A stretch of DNA of 64,000 nucleotides from Paracidovorax wautersii (GCA_009912175.1 WNDQ01000001.1:124001-188000); one strand, 5' to 3'. Positions 1-11,363 are shown, counted from the first letter of the stretch. Notes: generated by a model from the letters alone, not told the origin. Program-made: numbers and translations.

Positions 1-688
1 AGCTCACCTGGTGCCACAGCCCCTCGACCACCGCCGCGCTGAAGGCCGTGTAGACCACCAGCAGGATGGAGCCCTGGTCCACGCCCTTGAGCAGCTTGGC
101 GCGCCGCTGGACCCAGCCGCCAATCCACGGGCGCAGCAGGTGGCCGACCACGAAGGGCGCGAACAGCTGCAGCAGGATGCGGCCGATCGCCTCCAGCCCG
201 CCCGTGGTGGCCGCCGTGCCCTGGGTGGCGATCAGCAGCCCGACCAGCACCGGCGTGATGAAGATGCCCAGCAGCGTCGAGGCCGACGCGCTGCACACCG
301 CCGCCGGAATGTTGCCGCGCGCCATCGACACCATGGCGATCGAGGACTGCACCGTGGACGGCAGCACACACAGGTAGAGCACGCCGATGTACAGGGCCGG
401 CCCCACCAGCAGCGTGATCACGGGCTTGAACGCCAGGCCCACCAGGGGGAACAGCACGAAGGTCGAGGTCAGCACCACCAGGTGCAGGCGCCAGTGCATG
501 ATGCCGGCCACGATGGCCTGGCGCGACAGCCGCGCGCCGTGCAGGAAGAACAGCACCGCGATCGCCAGCGTGGTCGCCAGCTTGAAGGCCGCGGCCACAC
601 TGCCGGCCGCCGGCAGCAGGCTGGCGACGATGACGGTGCCGACCATCATCAGCGTGAAGTTTTCGGGAAGGAAACGAGGTCTGGCCAT
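1..688 (-). CDS. Bile acid:sodium symporter family protein (partial, runs off window start)
   Basis: Reverse-strand translation from ATG at 688 gives MARPRFLPENFTLMMVGTVIVASLLPAAG...LYIGVLYLCVLPSTVQSSIAMVSMARGNIPAAVCSASASTLLGIFITPVLVG, typical of SBF-like (YfeH-type) transporters; no stop before window edge. Confidence 0.8.
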   Translation of the reverse strand, partial: MARPRFLPENFTLMMVGTVIVASLLPAAGSVAAAFKLATTLAIAVLFFLHGARLSRQAIVAGIMHWRLHLVVLTSTFVLFPLVGLAFKPVITLLVGPALYIGVLYLCVLPSTVQSSIAMVSMARGNIPAAVCSASASTLLGIFITPVLVGLLIATQGTAATTGGLEAIGRILLQLFAPFVVGHLLRPWIGGWVQRRAKLLKGVDQGSILLVVYTAFSAAVVEGLWHQVS

Positions 689-798
689 GGTGTTGTGAAG
701 AACAAAATCGGTTGCCGGGAAGGCGAAGGGCTCCGATTACACGCCAAGCTGATTAAAAATAGAAATTAATTGATCTGATAAATTCATAGAATTAACTC

Positions 799-1692
799 AT
801 GATCTCCAACCTCAACGTCAGCCTGCGCCAGCTGCGCGTGTTCCAGGCCGTGGCCGAGCTGCAGAACTTCAGCCGCGCGGGCGACCGCATCGGCCTGACG
901 CAGCCGGCCGTCAGCCGCAGCATCCACGAGCTGGAAGCGCAACTGGGTGTGGCGCTGGTCAACCGCAGCACGCGCCTGGTCGAGCTGACCGAGGCCGGCC
1001 GCGGCCTGGCGGCCGAGCTCGACCGCGTGCTCGACGAGCTGGAGGCGGTGCTGCTGAACACGCGCGACCAGGCGTCGAGCCGGCGCGGCACGGTGCGCGT
1101 GGGCAGCAGCCCGACGCTGTCGGCCAACCTCATGCCGCAGTGCATCGCGGCCTGCGCCCAGCGTTTCCCGGACATCGAGCTGCAACTGCTCGACCGCGTC
1201 CAGCAGGACGTGCTGGGCAGCGTGCGCGCGGGCGAGGTCGACTTCGCCGCCGTCATCGACCCGCCCGAGGCCGACGACCTCGCGCTCGAAGTCATCCAGC
1301 GCGACCCTTTTGTGCTGGTCTGCCCGGCCGGCCATGCGCTGGCCGCGCGGCGCGAGGTGCGCTGGAAGGACTTGCAGGACTGGCCGCTGGTGCTGCTGGA
1401 CCACGTCTCGGGCAGCCGGCGGTTGATCGACCAGTCGCTGGCGCGCCACGGCATCGCGCCGCGCGTGGCGCAGGAGCTGGGCCATCCCACCACCGTCTTT
1501 CGGATGGTGGCCGCCGGCATCGGCGTCAGCGTGCTGCCGGGCCTGGCCCTGCCCTCGGCCGACCTGCAGGCCCTGGCCGTGCGGCCGCTGGTGCCGCGCG
1601 TGGAGCGGCGCATCATGCTCGCACGCCGCCGCCACCGGGCGCTGGCCCCGCGCGCGGCTGCCGTGTGGCAGCTGGTGCGGGAGCTGGCCTGA
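799..1692 (+). CDS. LysR family transcriptional regulator
   Basis: 297 aa ORF with N-terminal LysR HTH (LRQLRVFQAVAELQNFSRAGDRIGLTQPAVSRSIHELEAQLGVALVNRSTR); divergent from the SBF transporter. Confidence 0.93.
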   Translation: MISNLNVSLRQLRVFQAVAELQNFSRAGDRIGLTQPAVSRSIHELEAQLGVALVNRSTRLVELTEAGRGLAAELDRVLDELEAVLLNTRDQASSRRGTVRVGSSPTLSANLMPQCIAACAQRFPDIELQLLDRVQQDVLGSVRAGEVDFAAVIDPPEADDLALEVIQRDPFVLVCPAGHALAARREVRWKDLQDWPLVLLDHVSGSRRLIDQSLARHGIAPRVAQELGHPTTVFRMVAAGIGVSVLPGLALPSADLQALAVRPLVPRVERRIMLARRRHRALAPRAAAVWQLVRELA

Positions 1693-3573
1693 TCAGATCT
1701 CGACCTTGCCGCCCAGCTCCACCACCGCGTTGGTCGGCAGGTGCAGGTAGTCGGCCGCGTGGCCGGCGTTGTGGTACATCTGCGCGAACAGCTTTTCGCG
1801 CCACGGCGCCATGCCGGTGCCCTCCGTGGGGATGACGATGTCGCGCGACAGGAAATAGCTGGTCGCCATGTCGTCGAGCTGGCAGCCACGCTGGCGCACC
1901 TGCTCCAGGTCGCGCGGCAGGTCGATGTCGTTCTTGAAGCCGTAGTGCACGGTGATTTCCCAGCAATGGCGGCCCAGCGGTTCGATCTCGACACGCCGGC
2001 TCATGGGCACCCAGGGCACCTCGTGCTGGCGCATGGTCACGAACAGGTTGGCGTCGTGCAGCACCTTGTTGTGCTTGAGGTTGTGCAGCAGCGCGTTGGG
2101 CACCAGGCCCGGCGTGGCCGTCAGGAACACGGCCGTGCCCTCGACCCGCGCCGGCGGGCTCACGAACACCGCGTCGAGAAAACTGCGCAGGTCGATCGCC
2201 TCCTTGCGCTGCGCCTCGGCCACCAGGTGCCGGCCCTGCTTCCAGGTCATCATCAGCACGAAGACCGAGCCGCCGATGAAGATCGGGAACCAGCCGCCGT
2301 CACCCAGCTTGAGCAGGTTGGAGGCAAAAAAGAAGGCGTCGACCACCAGGAAAAAGCCCGTGGCGGACACGCACAGCACCAGCGGGTACTTCCACGCGTA
2401 GCGGATCACGAAGAAGGTCAGGATGGTGGTGATCAGCATGTCCAGCGTCACCGCGATGCCGTAGGCGGCGGCCAGGCTGCTCGAATTGCGGAACATCAGC
2501 ACCGCCAGCACGATGGCCACGAACAGGCCCCAGTTGACGAAGGGAATGTAGATCTGCCCGGCCGTGCGCACGCTGGTGTGCTGCACCGTCAGGCGCGGCA
2601 GGTAGCCGAGCTGGATGACCTGGCGCGTGACGCTGAAAGCGCCGGTGATCAGCGCCTGCGACGCGATCACGGTGGCGGCCGTGGCCAGCAGCACCAGCGG
2701 CACCAGCGCCCACTCGGGCGCCATGCGGTAGAACGGGTTCTTGACCGCCTCGGGCATCTCCAGCAGCAGCGCGCCCTGCCCGAAGTAGTTGAGCGTGAGC
2801 GACGGCATGACCACCAGGTACCACGCCAGCCGGATCGGCCGGCGCCCGAAGTGGCCCAGGTCGGCGTACAGCGCCTCGGCGCCCGTCACCGTCAGCACCA
2901 TGGCGCCCAGCAGCACGAAGCTGGTGCCGGGGTTGTCGAGGATGAAACGCAGCGCATAGGCCGGGCTGATCGCGCGCAGGATTTCCGGGTGGCCCAGGAT
3001 CTGCCACACGCCCAGCGCGGCCAGCGCCAGGAACCACGTGAGCGTGACCGGCCCGAAATAGCGGCCGATGCCGGCCGTGCCGCGCTTTTGCACCGCGAAC
3101 AGCGCAAACAGCACCACCAGCGTGACCGGCAGGATGTAGGGGTGCAGCACGGGCGAGATGACCTCCAGGCCCTCGACCGCCGAGAGCACCGAGATCGCCG
3201 GCGTGATCACGCCATCGCCATAGAACAGCGAGGTGCCGAAGATGCCGATGACCAGCAGGACCTTGCGCAGACGGGGCTTGTCGGCCACCGCGCGCGAGGC
3301 CAGCGCCAGCATGGCGACCAGGCCGCCCTCGCCTTCGTTGTCGGCGCGCAGCACCAGCAGCACGTACTTGAACGAGACGATGATCGTCAGCGTCCAGAAG
3401 ATCATCGACAGGATGCCGTAGACGTTCTCGGGCGTGAACGGCACGTGGCCGTGGCCGAAGACCTCTTTGATGGCGTACAGCACGCTGGTGCCGATGTCGC
3501 CGTAGACGACGCCGATGGCACCCAGGATCAGGGCTGGCAGGGGTGTTTTTTTGTCAGACACAGACAAGCGCAA
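1693..3573 (-). CDS. kup: Low-affinity potassium transport system protein Kup
   Basis: 626 aa; [26 protein letters not shown] and [21 protein letters not shown] signatures of KUP/HAK transporters. Confidence 0.95.
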   Translation of the reverse strand: MRLSVSDKKTPLPALILGAIGVVYGDIGTSVLYAIKEVFGHGHVPFTPENVYGILSMIFWTLTIIVSFKYVLLVLRADNEGEGGLVAMLALASRAVADKPRLRKVLLVIGIFGTSLFYGDGVITPAISVLSAVEGLEVISPVLHPYILPVTLVVLFALFAVQKRGTAGIGRYFGPVTLTWFLALAALGVWQILGHPEILRAISPAYALRFILDNPGTSFVLLGAMVLTVTGAEALYADLGHFGRRPIRLAWYLVVMPSLTLNYFGQGALLLEMPEAVKNPFYRMAPEWALVPLVLLATAATVIASQALITGAFSVTRQVIQLGYLPRLTVQHTSVRTAGQIYIPFVNWGLFVAIVLAVLMFRNSSSLAAAYGIAVTLDMLITTILTFFVIRYAWKYPLVLCVSATGFFLVVDAFFFASNLLKLGDGGWFPIFIGGSVFVLMMTWKQGRHLVAEAQRKEAIDLRSFLDAVFVSPPARVEGTAVFLTATPGLVPNALLHNLKHNKVLHDANLFVTMRQHEVPWVPMSRRVEIEPLGRHCWEITVHYGFKNDIDLPRDLEQVRQRGCQLDDMATSYFLSRDIVIPTEGTGMAPWREKLFAQMYHNAGHAADYLHLPTNAVVELGGKVEI

Positions 3574-3664
3574 CCCGGCATGTGGCCATGCGCGGGTTTC
3601 ATTGCTTCGGAAGCGCCATTGTGCCTGCGCCGGGCGCGGCCAGGCGGCGGCCCGGGCGCGGCGC

Positions 3665-6097
3665 TCAGAAGCTGTGGCGCAGCGTCAGCGTCGCGTTGCG
3701 CGGCGCGCCCGGCAGGTTCAGGTTGGGGCTGGTGCCGTGGCCCGAGACGATGTAGCGCCGGTCCAGCAGGTTGCGCAGGTTGAGCTGCAGCGTGGTGGCG
3801 CGGCCCAGGCGGCGCTGCACCATGGCGTCGAACACCACGTAGGACGGCAGCGTGACGGTGTTGCCCGGGTTGGCGAAACGATCGCCCACATAGCTGGCGC
3901 CGCCGCCCACCGTCCAGTCCCCGCCCACGGCCTGCGTCAGCCACAGCGACAAGGAATGGCGCGGCGTGAGCGTGGCGCGTTTGCCCTGGACCGGCTGGCC
4001 CGCGTCGGTCGCGGTCGATTGTGTGATGCGGGTGTCCAGGAAGGCGTAGCTCAGCCAGGCCTGCGTGCCGGGCCGCAGTTCGCCCGTGGCCGACAGCTCC
4101 AGCCCGCGCGTGCGCTGCGTGCCGACCGGGATGAGCTGGGTCGGCGCGGCCGGGTCGGTGGTCTTGATGTCGGTGCGCTCGAGCTGGAACAGCGAGGCCG
4201 TGGTCGACAGCGCGCCGTCCAGCCAGTCGAGCTTGGCGCCCACTTCGTAGTTGGTGGTGCGCTCGGGCTTGAGCGCGGCGTTGGCGGCCGTCAGCGCAAA
4301 CATCTCGGCCGAGGGCTGGTAGGAGCGGCTGACCGAGGCGTAGTAGGACTGCGTGCGGCTGGGCTGCCACACCACGCCGGCACGCGGGCTCCAGGTCGCG
4401 TCGTTGCGCGAGAAGTCGCTCTTCCCGGGCATGCGGTTGTCGGTGCGCTGACCGAAGCGGTCGTAGCGCAGGCCGGCCAGCACCTTCCACTGGGGCGACA
4501 GCGTGACCTGGTCCTGTACGTAGAGCCCACGCGTGAGGTAGCGGTTGAGCGCGCTGCCCGTCAGGGGGCCGCCGCCGTCCAGCGGCACCACGGGCAGCAC
4601 CGGGTTCCAGACGCTGACCGTGGCGACCGTGCCATCCGAGTAGGACAACGCGTCCTTGTTCTGCTGGCCCAGCTCGACCCCGTAGAGGATTTCATGCTGC
4701 AGGCCGCCGGTGCGCAGCGTCTGCACCAGCTCGGTCTGGTTGAAAACGCCATGCTCGAAACGGTCCACACCCGAGCGCGTGAGCGCCACCGTGCCGGCCG
4801 CGTCGTTGGTCGTGCCGGCCGGCAGCGTGTTCTGGCGGTCGAGCGTGTAGCGGTAGTAGCGCAGCGCGTTGCGCAGGCGCAGGCTGTCGGAAAAGCGGTG
4901 GTTGAAGGTGGCCGTGAGCGAGGACACGCGCGAGGTGGAGGTGTCGGCATCACGCGCGTTGGCCGAGCCGTAGTAGGTGCTGGGGTCCACGTTCACCGGC
5001 CGCCCGCGCGTGGCCGGCACGCCGAAGTCGGTCACACGTTCGTCGTGCAGCCAGTCGGCCTGCAGCGTGAGCGAGGTGGCCGCGCTGGGCTGCCAGCGCA
5101 CCGAGGGCGACACGGTCTGGCGCTTGAGAAACTGCTGGCTGCGGTAGCTGTTGCCGTCCTCGACCGCGCCGGTCATGCGCCAGGACCACTGCTCGCTGGC
5201 CACGCGCCCGACGTCGAACTCGCCGCGCTTGGCCGCCCAGCTGCCCACGCTCAGCGCCACGTCGGTCACGTCCAGCCCCGGCTGCTTGGTCACGCGGTTG
5301 ACCAGCCCGCCCGAGGAGCCGCGCCCGTAGAGCACGGCCGCCGGGCCCTTGATCACTTCCACACGCTCGATGTTGGAGAGGTCGCGGAAGTACATGGCGT
5401 CGTCGCGGAAACCGTCGACGAACTGGTCGCCGATGCTGGTGAAGCCCCGGATGCTGACCTGGTCGCGCTGGCCGTCGCCGTGGTTCAGGCCCACGCCCGC
5501 GACGTTGCGCAGCACGTCCTGCATCGACGTCGCGCCCTGGTCGCGGATCACCTGCTGCGGCACCACGTCCATGGTCTGCGGCACGTCGCGCAGGGCGGTG
5601 GCCGTCTTGGTGGCGCCCGACGAACGCACGGTGTTGTAGGCCGTGTCGTCGCCGCCGGCCGCCGCCGTCACACGCACTTCGCCCAGCGTCGCGCCCGCCG
5701 GGCCCGGAGCCGCCGGTGCCGCGGCCGCGCGCGGCCCCAGCGTGTAGCCGGCCGCGCCGCGGCGCACGGCCAGCGGCGTGCCGGCCAGCAGGCGCTCGAA
5801 GCCCTGCTCGACCGTGTAGCGCCCGCGCAGGCCCGGCGTGGCCAGCCCCTGCGTCTGGGCGGGCGTGAAGGACAGCGTCACGCCCGCCTGCCCCGCCAGG
5901 GCCGACAGCGCGGGCCCGAGCGGGCCGGGTGCAATGTCGTAGTCACGCGCGGTGGCGGCCAGGCCGGCCTCGGGCGGGGTCTGCGCTTGCGCCCCCAGGC
6001 TCACGCCGCCCAGGGCAAAGCAGGCCGCCAGGGCCAGGGGATGGACGGCCGCCAAACGCGCCAAACGCGCGCGGGCCGGTGGGGTCGGTGTCGTCAT
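3665..6097 (-). CDS. TonB-dependent siderophore receptor with STN (signalling) domain
   Basis: Plug and barrel sequence ([35 protein letters not shown], terminal LTLRHSF) and N-terminal STN-like segment [25 protein letters not shown]; start reassigned to [10 protein letters not shown] at 6097. Confidence 0.93.
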   Translation of the reverse strand: MTTPTPPARARLARLAAVHPLALAACFALGGVSLGAQAQTPPEAGLAATARDYDIAPGPLGPALSALAGQAGVTLSFTPAQTQGLATPGLRGRYTVEQGFERLLAGTPLAVRRGAAGYTLGPRAAAAPAAPGPAGATLGEVRVTAAAGGDDTAYNTVRSSGATKTATALRDVPQTMDVVPQQVIRDQGATSMQDVLRNVAGVGLNHGDGQRDQVSIRGFTSIGDQFVDGFRDDAMYFRDLSNIERVEVIKGPAAVLYGRGSSGGLVNRVTKQPGLDVTDVALSVGSWAAKRGEFDVGRVASEQWSWRMTGAVEDGNSYRSQQFLKRQTVSPSVRWQPSAATSLTLQADWLHDERVTDFGVPATRGRPVNVDPSTYYGSANARDADTSTSRVSSLTATFNHRFSDSLRLRNALRYYRYTLDRQNTLPAGTTNDAAGTVALTRSGVDRFEHGVFNQTELVQTLRTGGLQHEILYGVELGQQNKDALSYSDGTVATVSVWNPVLPVVPLDGGGPLTGSALNRYLTRGLYVQDQVTLSPQWKVLAGLRYDRFGQRTDNRMPGKSDFSRNDATWSPRAGVVWQPSRTQSYYASVSRSYQPSAEMFALTAANAALKPERTTNYEVGAKLDWLDGALSTTASLFQLERTDIKTTDPAAPTQLIPVGTQRTRGLELSATGELRPGTQAWLSYAFLDTRITQSTATDAGQPVQGKRATLTPRHSLSLWLTQAVGGDWTVGGGASYVGDRFANPGNTVTLPSYVVFDAMVQRRLGRATTLQLNLRNLLDRRYIVSGHGTSPNLNLPGAPRNATLTLRHSF

Positions 6098-6232
6098 GAA
6101 AAAAATCTTGGCTGGACTCGTTCGCAGACAGGGCTGCGGCTGCGTGGAACGCCCGCGCCGGTCGGGCGTCTCGTCGTTCTCCAGACCCATGCCGCATGAG
6201 GCGGCCTTCAAGGGACACCCGAATTTGAAAAT

Positions 6233-7216
6233 TTATGTAACCGGCGCGCGCGCCACCACCGTGACCCAGTAACGCGTGCGCCGCACCACCTCGATGGGCA
6301 GCGCCGCCTGCAGCGCGGCCAGCACGGCGTCGGTGTCGGCCAGCTGGAACGCGCCGGAGATGCGCAGGCCCGCGACCGCCGGATCGCAGCGCAGCAGGCC
6401 GGGCCGGTAGCGCGCCAGCTCGGCCAGGAAGTCACCCAGCCGCTGGTCGTCCGCGTACAGCACGCCCTGCGCCCACGCCGGCGCGCCTGCGGCGGCCCAG
6501 CCCGCCGCCAGCGGCTGCGCGGCCTCGATCACGCCGGCGGAGAAACGCACACGCTGCCCGGCTTCCAGCACACGCTGCGCGCCGCTGCCCGCGGTGGTGA
6601 TCTGCACCCGGTGCGCCAGCACGGCCAGTTCGGTCCAGCCGTCGTCGTGCACCCGCACGACAAAACGGGTGCCCAGCGCCAGCAGGCGCCCCTGCGCCGT
6701 GTGCACCTCGAAGGGCCGCGCGGGCGATTGCCGGTCGGCCGCGGTGCGCACGTCGATCTCGCCGCGGCGCAGGTGCAGGCGGCGGGCCTGGGCCGTGAAG
6801 GCCACGTCCAGCGCCGTGGCGGTGTTGAGCAGTACGCGGCTGCCGTCGGCCAGCGCCACCTCGCGCCGCTCGCCCACGGCGGTGCGGTAGTCGGCGCCCC
6901 AGCCGGCCTCGCCCGCCTGGCGCCAGGCCAGCCAGGACACGGGCGCGGCCAGCCCCAGCACGGCCATCGCCTTGACGGCCGCGCGCCGCCGTGCGGGCGC
7001 GGGACGGGTCAGCACCGGCACGCCCAGCGCGGGCGGCACGGCGCCGAACTGGCGGCGCAGGCGCTCGGCCTTCTGCCAGGCCTGTTCGTGCGCGGGGCTG
7101 GCGGCGCGCCAGCGGCGGCAGGCTTCGGCGTCGGCCGCGCTGGCCTGGCCCGCGTGCATCCGCACCAGCCACTGCGCGGCTTCGCGGATGACGGCGGCGT
7201 CGAGCGCGGAGGACAC
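6233..7216 (-). CDS. FecR family anti-sigma / transmembrane sensor protein
   Basis: AAQWLVRMHAGQASAADAEACRRWRAASPAHEQAWQKAERLRRQFG plus FecR domain (YRTAVGERREVALADGSRVLLNTATALDV); GTG start at 7216 is an estimate. Confidence 0.88.
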   Translation of the reverse strand: MSSALDAAVIREAAQWLVRMHAGQASAADAEACRRWRAASPAHEQAWQKAERLRRQFGAVPPALGVPVLTRPAPARRRAAVKAMAVLGLAAPVSWLAWRQAGEAGWGADYRTAVGERREVALADGSRVLLNTATALDVAFTAQARRLHLRRGEIDVRTAADRQSPARPFEVHTAQGRLLALGTRFVVRVHDDGWTELAVLAHRVQITTAGSGAQRVLEAGQRVRFSAGVIEAAQPLAAGWAAAGAPAWAQGVLYADDQRLGDFLAELARYRPGLLRCDPAVAGLRISGAFQLADTDAVLAALQAALPIEVVRRTRYWVTVVARAPVT

Positions 7217-7227
7217 GGGCCCGGCGC

Positions 7228-7743
7228 TCAATCGATCAGGCTCAGGCACAGCTCGAAGCCTTGCGCCATGTCGCGCTTGACGGTGCGTTCGCTCACGCCC
7301 ACACGCGCGGCGATGGCCGCGTAGTCCAGGCCCTCCAGTTGCGAGAGCACGAACACCTCGCGCGTTCGCGGCGCCAGCCGGCCCAGCAGGTCGTCGAGCT
7401 GGCGCAGGGCCTGCAGCGCGGCCAGTTCCTCCTCGGGCGGCATCGCCAGCGGCTGCGGCAGCGCGGCCAGGGTCTCCAGCCAGGCCCGCTCCAGGCTGAG
7501 CCGGCGCCAGTGGTCGTTGAGCAGCCCGCGCGCCACGGTCGTGAGATAAGCGCGCGGCTGCTGCACACGAGCCACGGCCTCGGGCTTGGCCAGCAGCCGC
7601 ACAAAGGTGTCGTGCGCCAGGTCGGCCGCCCCGTCCGCGCAGCCCAGGCGCCGCCACAGCCAATGCTGCAGCCAGCCATGGTTGGCGTGGTAGAGACGCT
7701 CGACGGAGTCGGCAGGCGGTGGCAGGACACAGGACGACGGCAC
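7228..7743 (-). CDS. ECF RNA polymerase sigma factor (FecI-like)
   Basis: VERLYHANHGWLQHWLWRRLGCADGAADLAHDTFVRLLAKPEA...LAPRTREVFVLSQLEGLDYAAIAARVGVSERTVKRDMAQGFELCL; GTG start at 7743 with upstream gaggtc is an estimate. Confidence 0.9.
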   Translation of the reverse strand: MPSSCVLPPPADSVERLYHANHGWLQHWLWRRLGCADGAADLAHDTFVRLLAKPEAVARVQQPRAYLTTVARGLLNDHWRRLSLERAWLETLAALPQPLAMPPEEELAALQALRQLDDLLGRLAPRTREVFVLSQLEGLDYAAIAARVGVSERTVKRDMAQGFELCLSLID

Positions 7744-7792
7744 GGCGACCTCGCGGCAAGAACAAACCGGCCAGCGGCCGGACAAGACCGCA

Positions 7793-7811
7793 AATGATAC
7801 CAATTCACAAT
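7793..7811 (-). promoter_or_regulatory. Candidate Fur box upstream of the FecI-like sigma factor
   Basis: tgataccaattcaca resembles the 7-1-7 Fur consensus tgataatNattatca (about 10/14 positions) about 50 bp upstream of the sigma start. Confidence 0.35.
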
Positions 7812-8121
7812 CAAAAACCATCCTGGCCAGGCCGGTGGCTTTGCTACACTTGCCGCCACTATGTTCATGCACCGCATCGTTCAAAAAGGTCGCAGCGACC
7901 GGGGAGCCTGGCCCTGTCGCCGGCCAACGAATGCGCGTTTCCATTGCTGATCGCCGCCGTCCCTTTTCAGCCGCTTCACGCCTGAAGCCGCACGGGGCGC
8001 TGCGCGCACCCGCCGCCTGAGCGCCGGGCGCCCCGCCCGATCAGCCCCGCTTTCTTGTCCCATTGCCCGCCATGAACCGGTGCCGCCACGGCACCGCCCG
8101 AGCTGCTAGGAGGCTCGCCGC

Positions 8122-9633
8122 ATGATGACCGAACTCGAATTCAAAAGCCTGGCCCTGCAGGGCTACAACCGCATCCCGCTGATCGACGACGCCTTCGCCG
8201 ATCTGGAGACGCCGCTCTCGCTCTACCTCAAGCTCGCGCACGCCAAGGACGGCGGCGCCTACAGCTTCCTGCTCGAATCCGTGGTGGGTGGCGAGCGCTT
8301 CGGCCGCTACAGCTTCATCGGCCTGCCCGCGCGCACCCTGCTGCGCGCCAGCGGCTTCGGCGCCGATGCCCGCACCGAGGTGGTGACCGACGGCCAGGTG
8401 GTCGAGACGGCCGTGGGCAATCCGCTGGACTTCATCGCCGCCTACCAGCAGCGCTTCAAGGTCGCGCTGCGCCCCGGCCTGCCGCGTTTTTGCGGCGGCC
8501 TGGCGGGCTACTTCGGCTACGACACGGTGCGCTACATCGAGAAAAAACTCGAAGCCACCTGCCCGCCCGACACGCTGGGCTGTCCCGACATCCTGCTGCT
8601 GCAGTGCGAGGAACTGGCCGTCATCGACAACCTGTCGGGCAAGCTGTACTTCATCGTCTACGCCGACCCGGGCAAACCGGACGCCTACGCCCAGGCCAAG
8701 CGCCGCCTGCGTGATCTGAAGGAGCAGCTCAAGTACTCGGTGGCCGCGCCCACCATCCGCCCGAGCCAGAGCCACGCGGTCGAGCGCGAGTTCGCCAAGG
8801 CCGACTACATCGCCGCCGTCGAGCGCGCCAAGGAGCTGATCGCCGCCGGCGACTTCATGCAGGTCCAGGTCGGCCAGCGCCTGAAGAAGCGCTACACCGA
8901 GTCGCCCCTGTCGCTCTACCGCGCGCTGCGTTCGCTCAACCCCAGCCCCTACATGTACTACTACCACTTCGGCGACTTCCAGGTAGTGGGGGCCTCGCCC
9001 GAGATCCTGGTGCGGCAGGAGTCGACCACCTTCAACGGCCAGGCCGAGCAGCAGATCACCATCCGCCCGCTGGCCGGCACGCGCCCGCGCGGCAACACGC
9101 CCGAGGCCGACAAGGCCGCCGAGGCCGAGCTGCTGGCCGACCCCAAGGAACGCGCCGAGCACGTCATGCTGATCGACCTGGCGCGCAACGACATCGGCCG
9201 CATCGCCAAGACCGGCAGCGTGCAGGTGACCGAGGCCTTCGTGGTCGAGCGCTACAGCCACGTGATGCACATCGTCAGCAACGTCGAAGGCAACCTCAAC
9301 GACGGCATGGGCCCGGTCGACGTGCTCAAGGCCACCTTCCCGGCCGGCACGCTCACGGGCGCGCCCAAGGTGCACGCGATGGAGCTGATCGACCAGCTCG
9401 AACCCACCAAGCGCGGCCTGTACGGCGGCGCCTGCGGCTACATCAGCTACGCGGGCGACATGGACGTGGCCATCGCCATCCGCACCGGCATCGTCAAGGA
9501 CCAGACGCTGTATGTGCAGGCCGCCGCCGGCGTCGTGGCCGACTCGGTGCCCGAGCTCGAATGGAAAGAGACCGAGGCCAAGGCGCGCGCCATGCTGCGC
9601 GCGGCCGAACTGGTCGAAGAAGGCCTGCAATAA
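8122..9633 (+). CDS. trpE: Anthranilate synthase component I
   Basis: 503 aa; chorismate-binding motifs (GDFMQVQVGQRLKK, IRPLAGTRPRG, KATFPAGTLTGAPKVHAMELID); strong RBS taggagg. Confidence 0.96.
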   Translation: MMTELEFKSLALQGYNRIPLIDDAFADLETPLSLYLKLAHAKDGGAYSFLLESVVGGERFGRYSFIGLPARTLLRASGFGADARTEVVTDGQVVETAVGNPLDFIAAYQQRFKVALRPGLPRFCGGLAGYFGYDTVRYIEKKLEATCPPDTLGCPDILLLQCEELAVIDNLSGKLYFIVYADPGKPDAYAQAKRRLRDLKEQLKYSVAAPTIRPSQSHAVEREFAKADYIAAVERAKELIAAGDFMQVQVGQRLKKRYTESPLSLYRALRSLNPSPYMYYYHFGDFQVVGASPEILVRQESTTFNGQAEQQITIRPLAGTRPRGNTPEADKAAEAELLADPKERAEHVMLIDLARNDIGRIAKTGSVQVTEAFVVERYSHVMHIVSNVEGNLNDGMGPVDVLKATFPAGTLTGAPKVHAMELIDQLEPTKRGLYGGACGYISYAGDMDVAIAIRTGIVKDQTLYVQAAAGVVADSVPELEWKETEAKARAMLRAAELVEEGLQ

Positions 9634-9815
9634 CGCCGCCAGACGCGCCCGGCAAGGTGGCACGCGGGGCGCAACATGCTGTTACGGGATCACTGTCACC
9701 GGCATGAGGGTCAGCCTCTACACTCAAGGCTGAGTCCGGGTGCCGCAAGGCATGCCGGCACTCCCCTTCTTGAAACCCGGGCGGCCCCACCCGCTCGCAC
9801 GTCCGCTCATTTGCC

Positions 9816-11363
9816 ATGAAGAAATCCGCCGTCCTCACCCTCAGCGCCGTCGCCGCAGCCGCCCTGGCCTACGCGGGCGGCACCTGGTGGGCCGGCGAGC
9901 GCGCGCAGGCCATCTACGAACAGCAGGTCGCGCAACTGCAGCAGCGTTACCCGGGCCTGGCCGTGCTCGACCACCAGTACCAGCGCGGCTTCTGGCACTC
10001 CAGCTCGACCCTGGTGCTGCAATACGGCCGGCCCGACAGTACGGCGGGCGACACGACGGACAACGCCGCGGACCCGGCAGGCACGGCGCAGGAATCCGAG
10101 CCCGAGACCGGCGACCCCGCGCAGGCCGACGCCCACGCCAACCCGGACACCGAAGGCGAGGAGCAGGAAGACCCGCAAGCCGCCAGCGCGGATGACGGCG
10201 ACGAAGAGGAAGTGGCGACGCCGCTGTATTTCACGGTCGTGCTCAACGACCGCATCACGCACGGCCCGATCACCAGCCTGCGCTCGGTGGGTGCGGCCAG
10301 CGTCAACTCCACGCTCACGCTCGACGCGCGTTCCACGCCCGAGATCGCCGCCACGCTGGCCGGCAAGACCCTGGCCACGGCCAGAACCGACGTGGATTTT
10401 TCGGGCGACTTCAGCAGCGCCTTCCAGGGGCCCGAGCTGAGCTGGAACACCCCCGCGGGCGATGCCATACACTGGCTCGGCCTGCAGGGCACGCTGGCCA
10501 GCACGGGCGGCGCCGACAAGCTCAGCTACGAGCTCACCGCGCCCGGCCTGCAGGTGGACAACGCCGACGACGGCATGCACGTGGGCTTTTCGGGCCTGAG
10601 CCTGCGCGGCATCGACAAGGCCATGAACGCGCTGTGGGCGCTGTCGGGCCGCGACGAAGGCCAGATCGGCACGATCAGCATCAAGGCCGACGAAACCGCC
10701 GACGACGCCAAACCCTTCGAGCTGGCGCTGCAGAACGTGCAGTTCCAGCAGACCAACAAGACCTCGGGCGACCTGCTCGACGGCATGCTGCAGGTCACGG
10801 GCACCGGCACGGCCGGCGGCCTGCCCATCAATGGTTTTGAGCTGCGCACCTCGCTCACGCGGCTGCACGCGCCCACCTACCTGCGCATGGCCGAGCAGGT
10901 CGCGGGCCTGAGCTCGGACGACGCCGAGGGCGCGGCCGCCGTCATGCGCAGCCACCTGTCCGCGCTGCTGGCCTACAACCCCGAATACGCGCTCGACAAG
11001 TTCTCGCTGGACATCGACGGCGAGCATGGCGAAGCCTCCTACCGCCTGAGCATGCCCGGCGTCACGCCCGAAGAGCAGGAAGTGCCGCTGTCGCTGCTGG
11101 CCGTCAGCCGGCTCCAGCTCGAAGCCAGCGCCAACCTGCCCGTGAGCTGGCTCGAATGGATCGCGCGCGAATCGGCGCTGGACGACGGCGGCAACCTCAC
11201 ACCCGCGGGCGCCAAGGTGCTGCTCGACGAGCTCGTGCACCAGCGCCTGGTGCTGCGCGACGGCCCGCACCGCATCAAGACCCAGGTGCATTACGAAAAA
11301 GGCCGCCTGGAAGTCAACGGCAAGCCGTTGCGCGGCGGGCTGGGCGCTTTGGGCAATCTCTAG
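9816..11363 (+). CDS. DUF945 (YdgA-like) family protein with acidic low-complexity insert
   Basis: 515 aa; N-terminal membrane anchor and YEQQVAQLQQRYPGLAVLDHQYQRGFWHSSSTLVLQ typical of DUF945. Confidence 0.75.
   Translation: MKKSAVLTLSAVAAAALAYAGGTWWAGERAQAIYEQQVAQLQQRYPGLAVLDHQYQRGFWHSSSTLVLQYGRPDSTAGDTTDNAADPAGTAQESEPETGDPAQADAHANPDTEGEEQEDPQAASADDGDEEEVATPLYFTVVLNDRITHGPITSLRSVGAASVNSTLTLDARSTPEIAATLAGKTLATARTDVDFSGDFSSAFQGPELSWNTPAGDAIHWLGLQGTLASTGGADKLSYELTAPGLQVDNADDGMHVGFSGLSLRGIDKAMNALWALSGRDEGQIGTISIKADETADDAKPFELALQNVQFQQTNKTSGDLLDGMLQVTGTGTAGGLPINGFELRTSLTRLHAPTYLRMAEQVAGLSSDDAEGAAAVMRSHLSALLAYNPEYALDKFSLDIDGEHGEASYRLSMPGVTPEEQEVPLSLLAVSRLQLEASANLPVSWLEWIARESALDDGGNLTPAGAKVLLDELVHQRLVLRDGPHRIKTQVHYEKGRLEVNGKPLRGGLGALGNL

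Noticed and set aside
3515-6199. 894-aa plus-strand ORF (and 1741-3783 plus, 22839-24452 minus, 34780-36663 minus, 54175-55593 minus, 48695-50485 minus)
   Set aside because: Long antisense shadow ORFs expected at this GC content; His/Arg/Gly/Ala-rich translations without family motifs, opposite to well-supported genes.
7861-7950. Short ORF upstream of trpE as a tryptophan leader peptide/attenuator
   Set aside because: Only a single Trp codon and no clear terminator/antiterminator pair before trpE.
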